Assembly: GCF_900119165.1 (NCBI RefSeq) | Contig: NZ_FPJG01000006.1 | Location: forward strand, 6,448,001-6,512,000 | Length of the DNA stretch: 64,000 bases | Reading direction: 5' to 3' | DNA from: Amycolatopsis australiensis | GTDB taxonomy: Bacteria; Actinomycetota; Actinomycetes; Mycobacteriales; Pseudonocardiaceae | Shown: positions 35,020 through 43,800 of the stretch, piece by piece | How the letters are laid out: every line of letters starts with the position of its first letter | How positions within the stretch are numbered: the stretch's first letter is position 1 | Position numbers and translations under genes: made by a program | The notes under the pieces: model-generated | The model's database searches: none | The model's input: the letters and a program-made list of their open reading frames with translations, nothing else | Told to the model about the DNA's origin: nothing

Positions 35020-37599
35020 CTACCACCAGCCGGGGTGGCGCCGGGCGTACCACCGTTTGACCAGCAGGCCGGCCACGACGTAGGACGCCAGCACGGCGGC
35101 CAGCCACAGCAGGAAGGCGGCGGGCAGCGGCCGCATCAGCACCAGGCCGGCCGCCGGCGACCACGGCAGCAGCACCCCGGCGAGCGCGGCCGCCGCGGCC
35201 GCGAGCTCGACCGGCCTGCTCCCCCGGATGCCGCGCCCGCGCAGCACGAGCACGACCAGCAGCTGCGAGAGCAGGCTCTCGGCGAACCAGCCGGTCCGGA
35301 ACAGCAGCGGGTCGGTGCCCGCGCCGAACACCCACCACAGCACCGCGAACGTCGACAGGTCGAACAGCGAGCTGACCGGGCCGAACACGAGCATGAACCG
35401 GGTCAGGCCGCGCGCGTCCCACCGGCGCGGGGCGTGCAGGTAGGCCGCGTCGACCCGGTCCCAGGCCAGCGCGATCTGGGCGGCGTCGTAGAGCAGGTTC
35501 GCCACGACCAGCTGGAGCGGCAGGATCGGCAGGAAGGGCAGGAACGCGCTCGCCGCCAGCAGCGTCAGCACGTTGCCGAAGTTCGAGGCGGCCGTGATGT
35601 TGACGTACTTGAGCGTGTTGCCCAGCGTCCGGCGCCCCTCGGCGACCCCGTGGGCGAGCACCCCGAGGTCGCGTTCCAGCAGCACGAGGTCGGCGGCGTC
35701 TTTCGCCGCGTCCGTGGCGGTGTCCGGGGCGATCCCGGCGTCGGCGGTCCGCAGCGCGGCGACGTCGTTGACGCCGTCGCCGACGAACCCGGCCACCCGG
35801 CCGTTCGCCCGCAGCGCCGTCACGATCCGGGCCTTCTGCGCCGGGGCGAGCTTCGCGAACACCGTCGTGCGTTCGACCAGGGCGCGCAGGCCGGCGTCGT
35901 CGGCCGCTTCGACGTCGGCGCCGAGCACCACGTCCCCGGCCGGGACGCCGACCTGTTCGGCGACCCGGGCGGCGACGTGCGGGTTGTCGCCGGTGAGGAT
36001 CTTGACCGCGATGCCGTGCGCCGCCAGCGTTTCCACGGCCGCGGCGGCCCCTTCGCGGACCGGGTCGACGAACCCGGCGAAGCCCACGAGCACGAGCCCG
36101 GACTCGTCGTCCTCGGTGTAGCGCCCCAGCCGCACCGGCCCCTGGCGGGCCGCCACGGCCAGGATGCGCATCCCGTGTTCGGCGTAGGCCCGCACCAGGT
36201 CGGCGACGTCGCGGCGGGCCGCCGCGGTCAGTCCGACGACCTCCCCGGCCCGCCGGGCGTGCGTGCAGCGCGGCACGATCTCGTCCGGATCGCCCTTGCT
36301 GACCAGGATGTCGGCTCCTGCCCGGCGCACGACGACCGTGGCGCGGCGGCGGGCGTGGTCGAAGCCGATCTCGCCGGCCTTGGTGAACAGCGCGTCGGTC
36401 AGCACGTCCTCGCCGTCGCCGGCGAGCAGGCCGGCGATCGCTTCGTCCAGCCGGTCGGGCCGGCCGGTCTGGAAATGCACCGCCAGGTAGGCGTATTCGG
36501 CCGCTTCGCCGTCGGGGCGTCCGTCCACGTCGATGCTGTGCGCGAAGGCCACCCGGTCTTCGGTCAGGGTGCCGGTCTTGTCCACGCACAGCACGTCCAT
36601 CGCGGCGAGGTCCTGGATCGCGTCGAGCCGCTTGACGATCACCTGCCGCCGCGAAAGCGCCGAGGCGCCCCGGGCGAGGTTGGTCGTCACGATGACCGGC
36701 AGCATCTCCGGGGTCAGGCCGACGGCGACGGCGACCGCGAACATCGCCGCCTGCGCCCAGTTCCCGGTCACCGTGCCGTTGACGGCGAGCACGATCGGCA
36801 CCATCACGAGCATGAACCGGACCAGCGTCCAGCCCACGCGGCGCACTCCGGCGTCGAAGCTCGACTCCGCGCGCGGCGCATCGGCCTGCGCGGCCAGCGA
36901 GCCGAAGTACGTGGCCGCGCCGGTGGCCACCACGACGGCGGTGGCGTTGCCGCCGACCACCGACGTCCCGGCGAACGCGAGCGCGGGCGTGTCCACCGGC
37001 TGCGGCGGCTTCGCCCGGCGCCGAGGCCGCGACGGCAGCCGTTTCCGGACCGGCAGCGCCTCGCCGGACAAAGCGGACTGGTCCACCACGAGATCGGTGG
37101 CGGCAACCACCCGGACGTCGGCGGGCACGACGTCACCGGGGCCGAGCAGCACGACGTCGCCGGGCACCAGGTCGGCCGTCGGCACCTCGCGCTCGGTGGC
37201 GGGGTAGCCGTCACCGGCCCGGCGCCGGACGGTGGCCGTCGTGGTGACCCGCACCCGGACCGCGCCGACCGCCCGTTCGGACCGGGTGTGCTGCCAGAAC
37301 CGCAGCAGCACGCTCAGGACGACCATCACGGCCACGGTGACCGCGCCGCGCACGTCCCCGACCGCCGCGAAAACCACGCCCAAGCCGGTCAGCAGCGCGA
37401 CGAACGGGCTGCGCACCGCCGCCCGGATCCGCCGCGGTGCGCCGGCCCGGGTGGGTTCCAGGTGGTTGTCGCCGTGCTCGCGCAGGCGCTCCTCGGCCTC
37501 GGCTTCGGTGAGGCCCTTCGGCGAGCCGGCCAGCCGCCGGAAGACGGTGAGGACGGGGGCGTCGCCCAGTTCGGGCGTCACGCCGGGGAAACCGATCAT
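35020..37599 (-). CDS. mgtA: Magnesium-translocating P-type ATPase
   Basis: 859 residues, P3B ATPase. N-terminal LTEAEAEERLREHGDNHL, actuator TADLVPGDVVLLGPGDVVPAD, dephosphorylation motif SALSGEALPV, phosphorylation Asp in CVDKTGTLTEDRVAF, hinge ILTGDNPHVAARVAEQVG and GFVGDGVNDVAALRTADAGIA. C-terminal membrane part has the conserved NITAASNFGNVLT. Imports Mg2+ at low external levels. Divergent from an ArsR-type gene with a small inverted repeat between them, so metal-responsive control is possible. Confidence 0.92.
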   Translation of the reverse strand: MIGFPGVTPELGDAPVLTVFRRLAGSPKGLTEAEAEERLREHGDNHLEPTRAGAPRRIRAAVRSPFVALLTGLGVVFAAVGDVRGAVTVAVMVVLSVLLRFWQHTRSERAVGAVRVRVTTTATVRRRAGDGYPATEREVPTADLVPGDVVLLGPGDVVPADVRVVAATDLVVDQSALSGEALPVRKRLPSRPRRRAKPPQPVDTPALAFAGTSVVGGNATAVVVATGAATYFGSLAAQADAPRAESSFDAGVRRVGWTLVRFMLVMVPIVLAVNGTVTGNWAQAAMFAVAVAVGLTPEMLPVIVTTNLARGASALSRRQVIVKRLDAIQDLAAMDVLCVDKTGTLTEDRVAFAHSIDVDGRPDGEAAEYAYLAVHFQTGRPDRLDEAIAGLLAGDGEDVLTDALFTKAGEIGFDHARRRATVVVRRAGADILVSKGDPDEIVPRCTHARRAGEVVGLTAAARRDVADLVRAYAEHGMRILAVAARQGPVRLGRYTEDDESGLVLVGFAGFVDPVREGAAAAVETLAAHGIAVKILTGDNPHVAARVAEQVGVPAGDVVLGADVEAADDAGLRALVERTTVFAKLAPAQKARIVTALRANGRVAGFVGDGVNDVAALRTADAGIAPDTATDAAKDAADLVLLERDLGVLAHGVAEGRRTLGNTLKYVNITAASNFGNVLTLLAASAFLPFLPILPLQLVVANLLYDAAQIALAWDRVDAAYLHAPRRWDARGLTRFMLVFGPVSSLFDLSTFAVLWWVFGAGTDPLLFRTGWFAESLLSQLLVVLVLRGRGIRGSRPVELAAAAAALAGVLLPWSPAAGLVLMRPLPAAFLLWLAAVLASYVVAGLLVKRWYARRHPGWW

Positions 37600-37806
37600 G
37601 GGGGGAGGTCCTGTCCATCGAGGTCAACGCGGAGACACGCCGACGCGGACCGCGGCACCTACCCCAAGCCGGCCGGGGAGGGCGGGACGGCCGCGCGATC
37701 GCGGGGACTACTTCCTTCGCCGGTCACCCGGCTCACCTCCCTCCGTGGACGGGCCGCCGCACGCGGCCGGGGCCCAGTAGACCGCATCCGAGCCGAAACA
37801 GTCAAA

Positions 37807-37820
37807 CACTTGTCGAAGTG
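37807..37820. promoter_or_regulatory. Inverted repeat between mgtA and arsR-type gene
   Basis: CACTT and AAGTG flank GTCG. ArsR/SmtB operators are imperfect palindromes in such positions; binding is inferred. Confidence 0.35.
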
Positions 37821-37866
37821 AAGGGGTGTACGTCACGCTGGCGGAACCCGCGAGAGGATGACCCCC

Positions 37867-38214
37867 GTGCCCGCACCACCAGAACCCAGCCCGCTGCCGC
37901 CCGACCTGCTCCAGGACGCCGCGGCGGTGTTCGGCCTGCTGTCCGCGACCGTCCGGCTGCACCTGCTGTGGCTGCTGGCCCTGGGCGAGCGCGACGTGGG
38001 GACCCTGGCCGACGAGACGGGCCAGAGCGTGGCGACGGTCAGCCACCACCTCGGCAAGCTGAAGCTGGCGGGCCTGGTGCGCGCCCACCGTCAGGGCAAG
38101 CACCAGATCCACTACGTCGACGACCCGCACGTGGTGGAGATGGTCCGCCTCGCCGTGCAGCGGCAGCGGGAGACGCGGAGCGGCCCGGCCCGGTCCCCGG
38201 CGCGCGGGGCCTGA
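37867..38214 (+). CDS. ArsR-family transcriptional regulator
   Basis: 115 residues. Winged helix: VFGLLSATVRLHLLWLLALGERDVGTLADETGQSVATVSHHLGKLKLAGLVRAHRQG (in blocks), with recognition helix SVATVSHHLGKL. The C-terminal helix has DDPHVVEMV, recalling the DxH metal ligands of alpha-5 sensors; the alpha-3 Cys pair is absent. GTG 37867 is 9 nt from GAGAGG; the ATG at 37858 abuts that RBS and is unlikely. Divergent from mgtA. Confidence 0.85.
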   Translation: MPAPPEPSPLPPDLLQDAAAVFGLLSATVRLHLLWLLALGERDVGTLADETGQSVATVSHHLGKLKLAGLVRAHRQGKHQIHYVDDPHVVEMVRLAVQRQRETRSGPARSPARGA

Positions 38215-38233
38215 GGGCACGAGGGATACGCGG

Positions 38234-38854
38234 TCACGGCTCGCCGAGCGCGTGTCCCGCCTTCGCCCGGTTACCGCGCAAATTGTCCAAATAGGACTGC
38301 GCCGCCGGTCCTGGCCGCGCACCGCGGGCGAACGCCTTCATGGTGGCCGGACCCGCGTTGTAGCCGAGCGCCAGCAGTTCGTCGGAACTCAGGCCCTTGA
38401 CGTGATCCGCCGGCAGCTGGGTCGCCAGGTCGTGCAGGTACCAGGCCGCCGCCTCGATGGCCAGATCGGGGTCGTCCGGAAGCTGCTCCCACGTGCGCGC
38501 GGCGAACGCGCGGCCGCGCTTGGTCGCGTCGAACGTCGCCCGGTGCATGTTCGCCACCCCGAACGCCGCGTCCGGCTTCCACTGCTGCCAGGCCCGTTCG
38601 AGCTGCGGGTCGTGCGGCTTGTACGACTCGTTGTACAGGATCGCCATCACCAGCCACGGTGTGACGCCCGCTTCCCGCGCCCGGGCCAGCACCTGCGGGG
38701 CGAACCGCGCCGGATCCGGATCGGCGGCCGCCGGGGTCGGCGCAGTCGTCGCGGGAGCGGGCGTGGGCGCAGGCGGGCTCGGCGTGCCCCCGCAGGCGGC
38801 CAGCCACAGCACGGGCACCAGCACCACCCATCCGCGCCACCGCCGCGCCGTCAT
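38234..38854 (-). CDS. Lipoprotein with transglycosylase (SLT/lysozyme-like) domain
   Basis: 206 residues. Lipobox LAAC at about residue 20 after a hydrophobic leader, then a Pro/Ala/Thr linker (25-48). From residue 52 the fold reads VLARAREAGVTPWLVMAILYNES, with the catalytic Glu of lytic transglycosylases, then AFGVANMHRATF and LALGYNAGPATMKAFARG, the AYNxG-like SLT motif. Expected to cleave peptidoglycan at the outer face of the membrane. Convergent with the ArsR gene, 19 bp apart. Confidence 0.8.
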   Translation of the reverse strand: MTARRWRGWVVLVPVLWLAACGGTPSPPAPTPAPATTAPTPAAADPDPARFAPQVLARAREAGVTPWLVMAILYNESYKPHDPQLERAWQQWKPDAAFGVANMHRATFDATKRGRAFAARTWEQLPDDPDLAIEAAAWYLHDLATQLPADHVKGLSSDELLALGYNAGPATMKAFARGARPGPAAQSYLDNLRGNRAKAGHALGEP

Positions 38855-38887
38855 CCGCTCCCCTTCCCGCCGCCGACCGGCTCTACC

Positions 38888-39220
38888 ATGGCGGTCATGT
38901 TCGGTCTCAGCATTGAGCACCTGCTGATCCTGCTCGTCGTGGGGCTGTTCGTGCTGGGCCCCGAACGCCTCCCCGAGTCCGCCCGGTGGCTGGCCCAGAC
39001 CCTGCACAAGGTACGCAGTTTCGCCGCGGGCGCCCAGGAGCAGCTGAAATCCGAGCTCGGACCCGAGTTCGAGCAGCTGCGCAAACCACTGCAGGACCTC
39101 CAGGCGATCCGCGGCTTCGACCCGCAGCGCACGCTCCGCCGCTACCTGCTCGACGAACCGACGGCGACGACGCCGCTCCGCCCGGGCGAACGGCCCCCGA
39201 TCGACCCGGACGCCACCTGA
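38888..39220 (+). CDS. tatB: Sec-independent translocase protein TatB
   Basis: 110 residues. One N-terminal membrane helix (EHLLILLVVGLFVLGPERLP) with the Tat-family Gly-Pro hinge, then an amphipathic helix SARWLAQTLHKVRSFAAGAQEQLKSELG and a charged tail ending RPGERPPIDPDAT. TatB partners TatC in recognising twin-arginine precursors. ATG 38897 (starting MFGLS) may be the real start, since family members begin MF. It stands alone, not in a tatABC operon. A Tat-type lipoprotein is at 5.4 kb. Confidence 0.85.
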   Translation: MAVMFGLSIEHLLILLVVGLFVLGPERLPESARWLAQTLHKVRSFAAGAQEQLKSELGPEFEQLRKPLQDLQAIRGFDPQRTLRRYLLDEPTATTPLRPGERPPIDPDAT

Positions 39221-39412
39221 CCCGACACCGCACCACCCTCGTGCGGCACCCAGGGACCCGGTCCGCTCGGCATCCCCTCAACAGCTTCGGCCCAGTGTCG
39301 GCCGTGGCGTACCGGTTCGCGACGGGAGGTCCGATGCCGGCAGGCGCGATCGTGGCCGTCATTCGTTCCTGTGGCACCGCCGCGGCGGTCGACGACCGAC
39401 CTCGCCCCGTCC

Positions 39413-39430
39413 TCTCAGCGTCCTCACAGG
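39413..39430 (+). promoter_or_regulatory. Direct repeat, PhoP-box-like
   Basis: TCTCAGC and TCACAGG with a 4-bp spacer, ending 53 bp before the membrane-protein start. It resembles the 7-4-7 direct repeats bound by mycobacterial PhoP-type response regulators, and the identical left half recurs at 44801. Confidence 0.45.
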
Positions 39431-39483
39431 GGTCCGCTCAGTACATTCGCAGCGGCGAACGCCCTGGCACCGAGAGGACACCC

Positions 39484-40281
39484 ATGGACGCGGCAAGACC
39501 ATCGCCCGACCACGTACACCGGCTGAGGACGATCCGGGCGGAGCTGACGCACCTCGAGGAACTGCTCTGCCACGGCGCGCATCCGGTGTCCGACGCCGCG
39601 CACACCGTGGTCGACACCGCCAAGCGGGCCCCGGCCTGGCTGCGGGTCACCCGCGGCGAACAGCGGTGGGCGGTCACGGCGGCGATCGCGCTGGCCGTCA
39701 CGCTCCAGCTGGTCCTGCCCGACCGGCTCGCGTTCCACCCGCACTGGCTGCTGCCGGCGCTGGAGGTCGCGCTCGTCGCCGTGCTGATCGCGTTGAACCC
39801 GGTGCGCATCTCCCGCGGCCACCCGTGGCTGCGGCCGCTGTCGGTGGCGCTGATCGCCCTGATCAGCCTCGCGAACGGCTGGTCCGCCGCGTTGCTCGTG
39901 ATCGACCTGCTGGCCGCCCGCGCCGGTGAGGAACCCGGGCCGCTGCTGGGCAGCGGGGGCGCGATCTGGCTGACCAACGTGATCGCGTTCGCGCTGTGGT
40001 ACTGGGAGTGGGACCGCGGCGGCCCGGTCGCGCGCGCCCAGGGCGAGCACCCACGCCCGGACTTCCGCTTCCCGCAGATGGAGGATCCCCAGCTGCACCC
40101 GGACTGGGAGCCGCACTTCGTGGACTACTTCTACCTGTCCTTCACCAACGCGACGGCCTTCAGCCCGACCGACGTGATGCCGATGTCGCGGTGGGCGAAG
40201 GTCCTCATGCTCAGCCAGTCCGCCGTCTCGCTGGTGACCCTCGCCGTCGTGGTCTCCCGGGCGGTCAGCCTGTTCAAGTGA
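39484..40281 (+). CDS. Membrane protein with ion-channel-like C-terminus
   Basis: 265 residues. Cytoplasmic N-terminus (1-60), four hydrophobic segments at about 65-165, a loop with RPDFRFPQMEDPQL, then YFYLSFTNATAFSPTDVMPMSRWAKVLM and a last helix SLVTLAVVVSRAVSLF. The final block resembles the pore/filter and inner helix of two-TM potassium channels (SFTTxTTVGYGD...), but the TVGYG filter is replaced by TAFSPTD, so K+ conduction is doubtful. RBS GAGAGG precedes the ATG at 39484. Confidence 0.65.
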   Translation: MDAARPSPDHVHRLRTIRAELTHLEELLCHGAHPVSDAAHTVVDTAKRAPAWLRVTRGEQRWAVTAAIALAVTLQLVLPDRLAFHPHWLLPALEVALVAVLIALNPVRISRGHPWLRPLSVALIALISLANGWSAALLVIDLLAARAGEEPGPLLGSGGAIWLTNVIAFALWYWEWDRGGPVARAQGEHPRPDFRFPQMEDPQLHPDWEPHFVDYFYLSFTNATAFSPTDVMPMSRWAKVLMLSQSAVSLVTLAVVVSRAVSLFK

Positions 40282-40288
40282 CGGCGAC

Positions 40289-40320
40289 GCCGCCGCAACA
40301 GTCCACTTGGGACCGGCGGC
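40289..40320. terminator. Bidirectional hairpin between convergent genes
   Basis: GCCGCCG pairs with CGGCGGC, with an inner GTCC/GGAC pairing. It lies between the membrane-protein stop and the stop of the nuclease gene on the opposite strand. Confidence 0.55.
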
Positions 40321-40335
40321 GGCGCTCAGCGCGGC

Positions 40336-40752
40336 CTACAGGTGGTAGAAGTCGCTGTAGTGGTCGGGCGAGTACCAGACCTCACCGGTGTCGAGGTCGA
40401 CGACGATCCGGTAGGCGTCCCGGTGCGCCCCGCACGCCCGCGGGTAGACGTCGTACTCCTGGAACGAGTCGCCGGCCGGCAGCTGCCCGTCGTTGTTGTA
40501 ATAGGTGCCGCCGGCGAAGTTGCACTGCCCGTCCGGCCAGTCGTACCACCCCCGGGTGCCGGGATAGCCGTCGGACTGCCAGATGGAATTGGCCGACCGG
40601 GCGGCGGAGCAGCCGGAGACGGTGCACGAATCGTAGGTGGAGGCGTTCGCCGGCGTGGTGAGCGCCGAGATGCCCAGCGCCGAGACGAACACACTCGCCG
40701 TCACGCCGAGCCGCTTCGCCCACAACCGCCGGGGACGTTGCCGAGTCTGCAC
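40336..40752 (-). CDS. Secreted ribonuclease, RNase Sa / N1-T1 family
   Basis: 138 residues. Signal peptide at 10-37 (VTASVFVSALGISALTTPANA). The mature 100 residues follow the guanyl-specific microbial RNase fold: base Glu99 in SFQEYDVYP, Arg115 in DAYRIVVDLDTGEVWYS, and general-acid His131 in PDHYSDFYHL, the order seen in RNase Sa. Cleaves RNA after guanosine outside the cell. GTG start with a strong GAGGAGGACC RBS. No barstar-like inhibitor gene is adjacent. Confidence 0.75.
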   Translation of the reverse strand: MQTRQRPRRLWAKRLGVTASVFVSALGISALTTPANASTYDSCTVSGCSAARSANSIWQSDGYPGTRGWYDWPDGQCNFAGGTYYNNDGQLPAGDSFQEYDVYPRACGAHRDAYRIVVDLDTGEVWYSPDHYSDFYHL

Positions 40753-40887
40753 AGGTCCTCCTCGGGAGAGTTGCCGATCGCACCGATATTGGCTTTTCGT
40801 TCGGCCGCAGACAGGAAAATCACCGCCAAATGTGAATGAACTTCAGCCGGATCTCCGGCAAGCACCCCAAACCACCCGGACCGGTTT

Positions 40888-43800
40888 TCAGTGGACGGCG
40901 GGAAGGTGCCGTTCTTCCTCCGGCGCGATCGGGTTGCCCGCGAACCGCCGTCCGGCCGGAACGCGCTCACCGCGCATCACCAGGGAGTTGGCCCCGATCC
41001 GGCTGCCCGCGCCCAGGCTCGTGTCGAACAGCGTGATCGCGTGCGGGCCGAGCGTGGCGCCGGGACCGAGCGCCACCGGACCGAGCTGCAGCACCCGGTC
41101 CTGGAACAGGTGGGTCTGGACCACGCAGCCGCGCTCGACGACGGCGCCGTCGCCGATCTCCACCAAGTCCGGTTCCGGCAGCCATTTCGTCTCGCAGACG
41201 ACTCCGCGTCCGATTTTCGCGCCGTAGGCCCGCAGCAACGCGGTGTGCAGCGGAGTGCCGACGATCCCGCCGCCGAGCCAGCGCATCGGCAGCTCTTCGT
41301 GGTACACCGCGACGAGTTCGTTGCGCCAGACGAATCCGCTCCAGAGCGGATGCCGCCCGGGATCCACCCGGCCCAGCAACAGCCACTTGGCCGCGACGGA
41401 CACCAGTGCGGCGACCAGCCCCGCCGCGAGCACGACCGGACCGGAGGCGGCGACCGCCCACGCCACGCCGTCGCGGGCGTCGATCCCGGCCAGGGTGGCG
41501 AAGACGGCGTACGCCAAGCATGCCCCCAGCGCCACCGGCACCAGGCGCGTCAGCTCCACGGCCCCGCGCGCGAGCACGAGCCGCCGGGGCGGGGCGCTGG
41601 TGCGTGCCCGGTCGGCGGTCACCGGCGTGCGGGGAATGCGCCGGGCCGGCCGGCCGAGCCACGACGTTCCCTCCTCGGCCTGGCGCGGCGCGTGCGACAG
41701 GACTCCGATCAGTGAACCGGCCCCGACGGTGTGCCCGGGTGCCACTTCCGCCGAGTTCCCGACGAACGTCTTGTCTCCCACGGTCGCGACGTCGCACCGG
41801 AGCCGGCGGCCGCCCAGCCGGTACGGCGCGACGAGACTGTCGTCGGCGAGGAACCCGCCCGCCCCGACCGACATCAGCCGGGGCACGCCGGACACCGTGG
41901 ACGCTTCCGTTCCGCGGCCGATCTTCGCGCCGAGCAGCCGGAGCCAGCCGGGCGTGGCGAGGCCGGCGTAGAGCGGGAAGAGGCTCTGCCGGGCGCCGTC
42001 GGCCAGTTGCGCGGTGAGCCACGCCGCCCACGCCGCCCGGCTGTGCACCGGATGCTCACCGGGACGCACCCACCGGCCCGCGAGCCGGGCCATGGCCGCC
42101 GTCAGCAGCGCGCCGAGCACGAGCGTCACCGGCCCCAGGACCGGCACCAGCCACCCCGCCGACGCCCCGGCGGTGTCGAGCCAGGCGAACACGACCGTGG
42201 CCGGCAGCACCGCGGCGAGCAGGACCAGGCCGGTCAGCAACGGCGTCGCGGTGTAGGCCGCGGCCCACCACCGCGAACCGGGCGCCGGCGCCGGCCGGCT
42301 CGGCACCGCGGGGACGCTGCCGGCCACGGGGGTTCCGGGCTCGACCACGGCTCCCGCCCCGACGACCGCGCCCGGCAGCAAGGTGGCCCGGGCGCCGACG
42401 GCCGCGCCGGGCCCGATCTCCACTCGGCCGACGCGGACCACCGCGCCGTCGACGTGCCAGCCCGCGAGGTCGGCGCCGGGTTCGGCCGCGCACCCCGCGC
42501 CGAACACGCCGAGCCCGGTGACCGGCGGCAGGGCGTGCAGATCCGTGCCGGGCCCGACCCGGTTGCCGAGCAGCCTGGCGTACCAGGCGTTCCACGCCGT
42601 GCCGGGCAGGCTGCCGACGCCGGCGATCGCGGCCACCCGCTCCGCCGCCCACAGCCGCAGGTGCGCACTGCCGCCCTTGCGGTACTCCCCCGGCCGCAGC
42701 CCCGCGGTGAGCAGCCGGGCGCCGGCGGCCGCCAGCGCGACCCGGCCCGGAGCCGAGACCAGCAGGACGAACCCGGCCGCCAGGAGCAGCCAGTGCGCCG
42801 CCGGGACGACCCGGCCGCCGAAGAACTGGTCGAAGACGGCGGTGCCGAGCAGCACGGCCAGCACCCAGCGGGCCCCGGTGACCCAGGTGGTCATGCCGTA
42901 CACCGCGGTCCGCGCCACCGCGGCGCGTCGGGACAGCGGCCGCACCGGCTCGGCCGCAGCGGGAACCGCGCCGCCGGCACGGGACACGGCGGTGGTCAAC
43001 GCGGCGAGCGTCGGGTTCCGGTAGACGTCGCCGATGGCGGCGTGCGGGAACCGGGCGCGCAACGCGGAGACGAGGCGGGCGGCGGCGAGGCTGGTGCCGC
43101 CGAGGGCGAAGAAGTCCGAGCCGGGCCCGGGACGGACGCCGAGCAGCTCATGCCAGAGCCCGGCGATCCAGGCCCGGTCCTCGTCCGGCTCTTCCCCGTT
43201 CGCGGACGCGGTGGGCAGCGGCCAGGGCAGGGCCCGCCGGTCGATCTTCCCCGCCGGGGTGAGCGGCAGCTCGGGGACCACGGCCAGCACCGGCACCAGT
43301 CCGTGCGGCAGGCGCCGCGCCAGCCGGGCCCTGGCCTCGTCCCCGTCGAACGTCCGATCAGGACGGTCGAGCCGCAGGTAGCCGGCGAGCACGGTGCCGT
43401 GGTGCACCGCCGCGGCCGCCGCGGCCACCCCGGGCAGCTCGCGCAGCGCGGCTTCGACCTCCCCGAGCTCGATGCGGCGGCCGGCGATCTTCACCTGACC
43501 GTCGGCCCGGCCGACGAAGGCGAGCCCGTCCGGTTCGGCGCGGACCAGGTCCCCGCTGCGGTAGGCGCGCGACCAGCCCAGCGCGGGCAGTGGCGCGTAC
43601 GCCGTGGCGTCCTTGCCCGCGTCGAGGTAGCGAGCCAGGCCGGCGCCGGCGATCACCAGCTCGCCGGTCGCTCCGGGCGCCACGGGCCTGCCGTCCGGAT
43701 CCACCACGGCGACGTCCCAGCCGGGCAACGGCACCCCGATCCGGACGGGCTCGCCGGCCCGCAGCCGGGTCGCCGTGCTGACGACGGTGGCCTCCGTGGG

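Noticed and set aside
31479..35060. A 1,193-codon plus-strand ORF opposite the ABC transporter genes
   Set aside because: Same shadow effect; the minus strand encodes an intact ATPase and permease.
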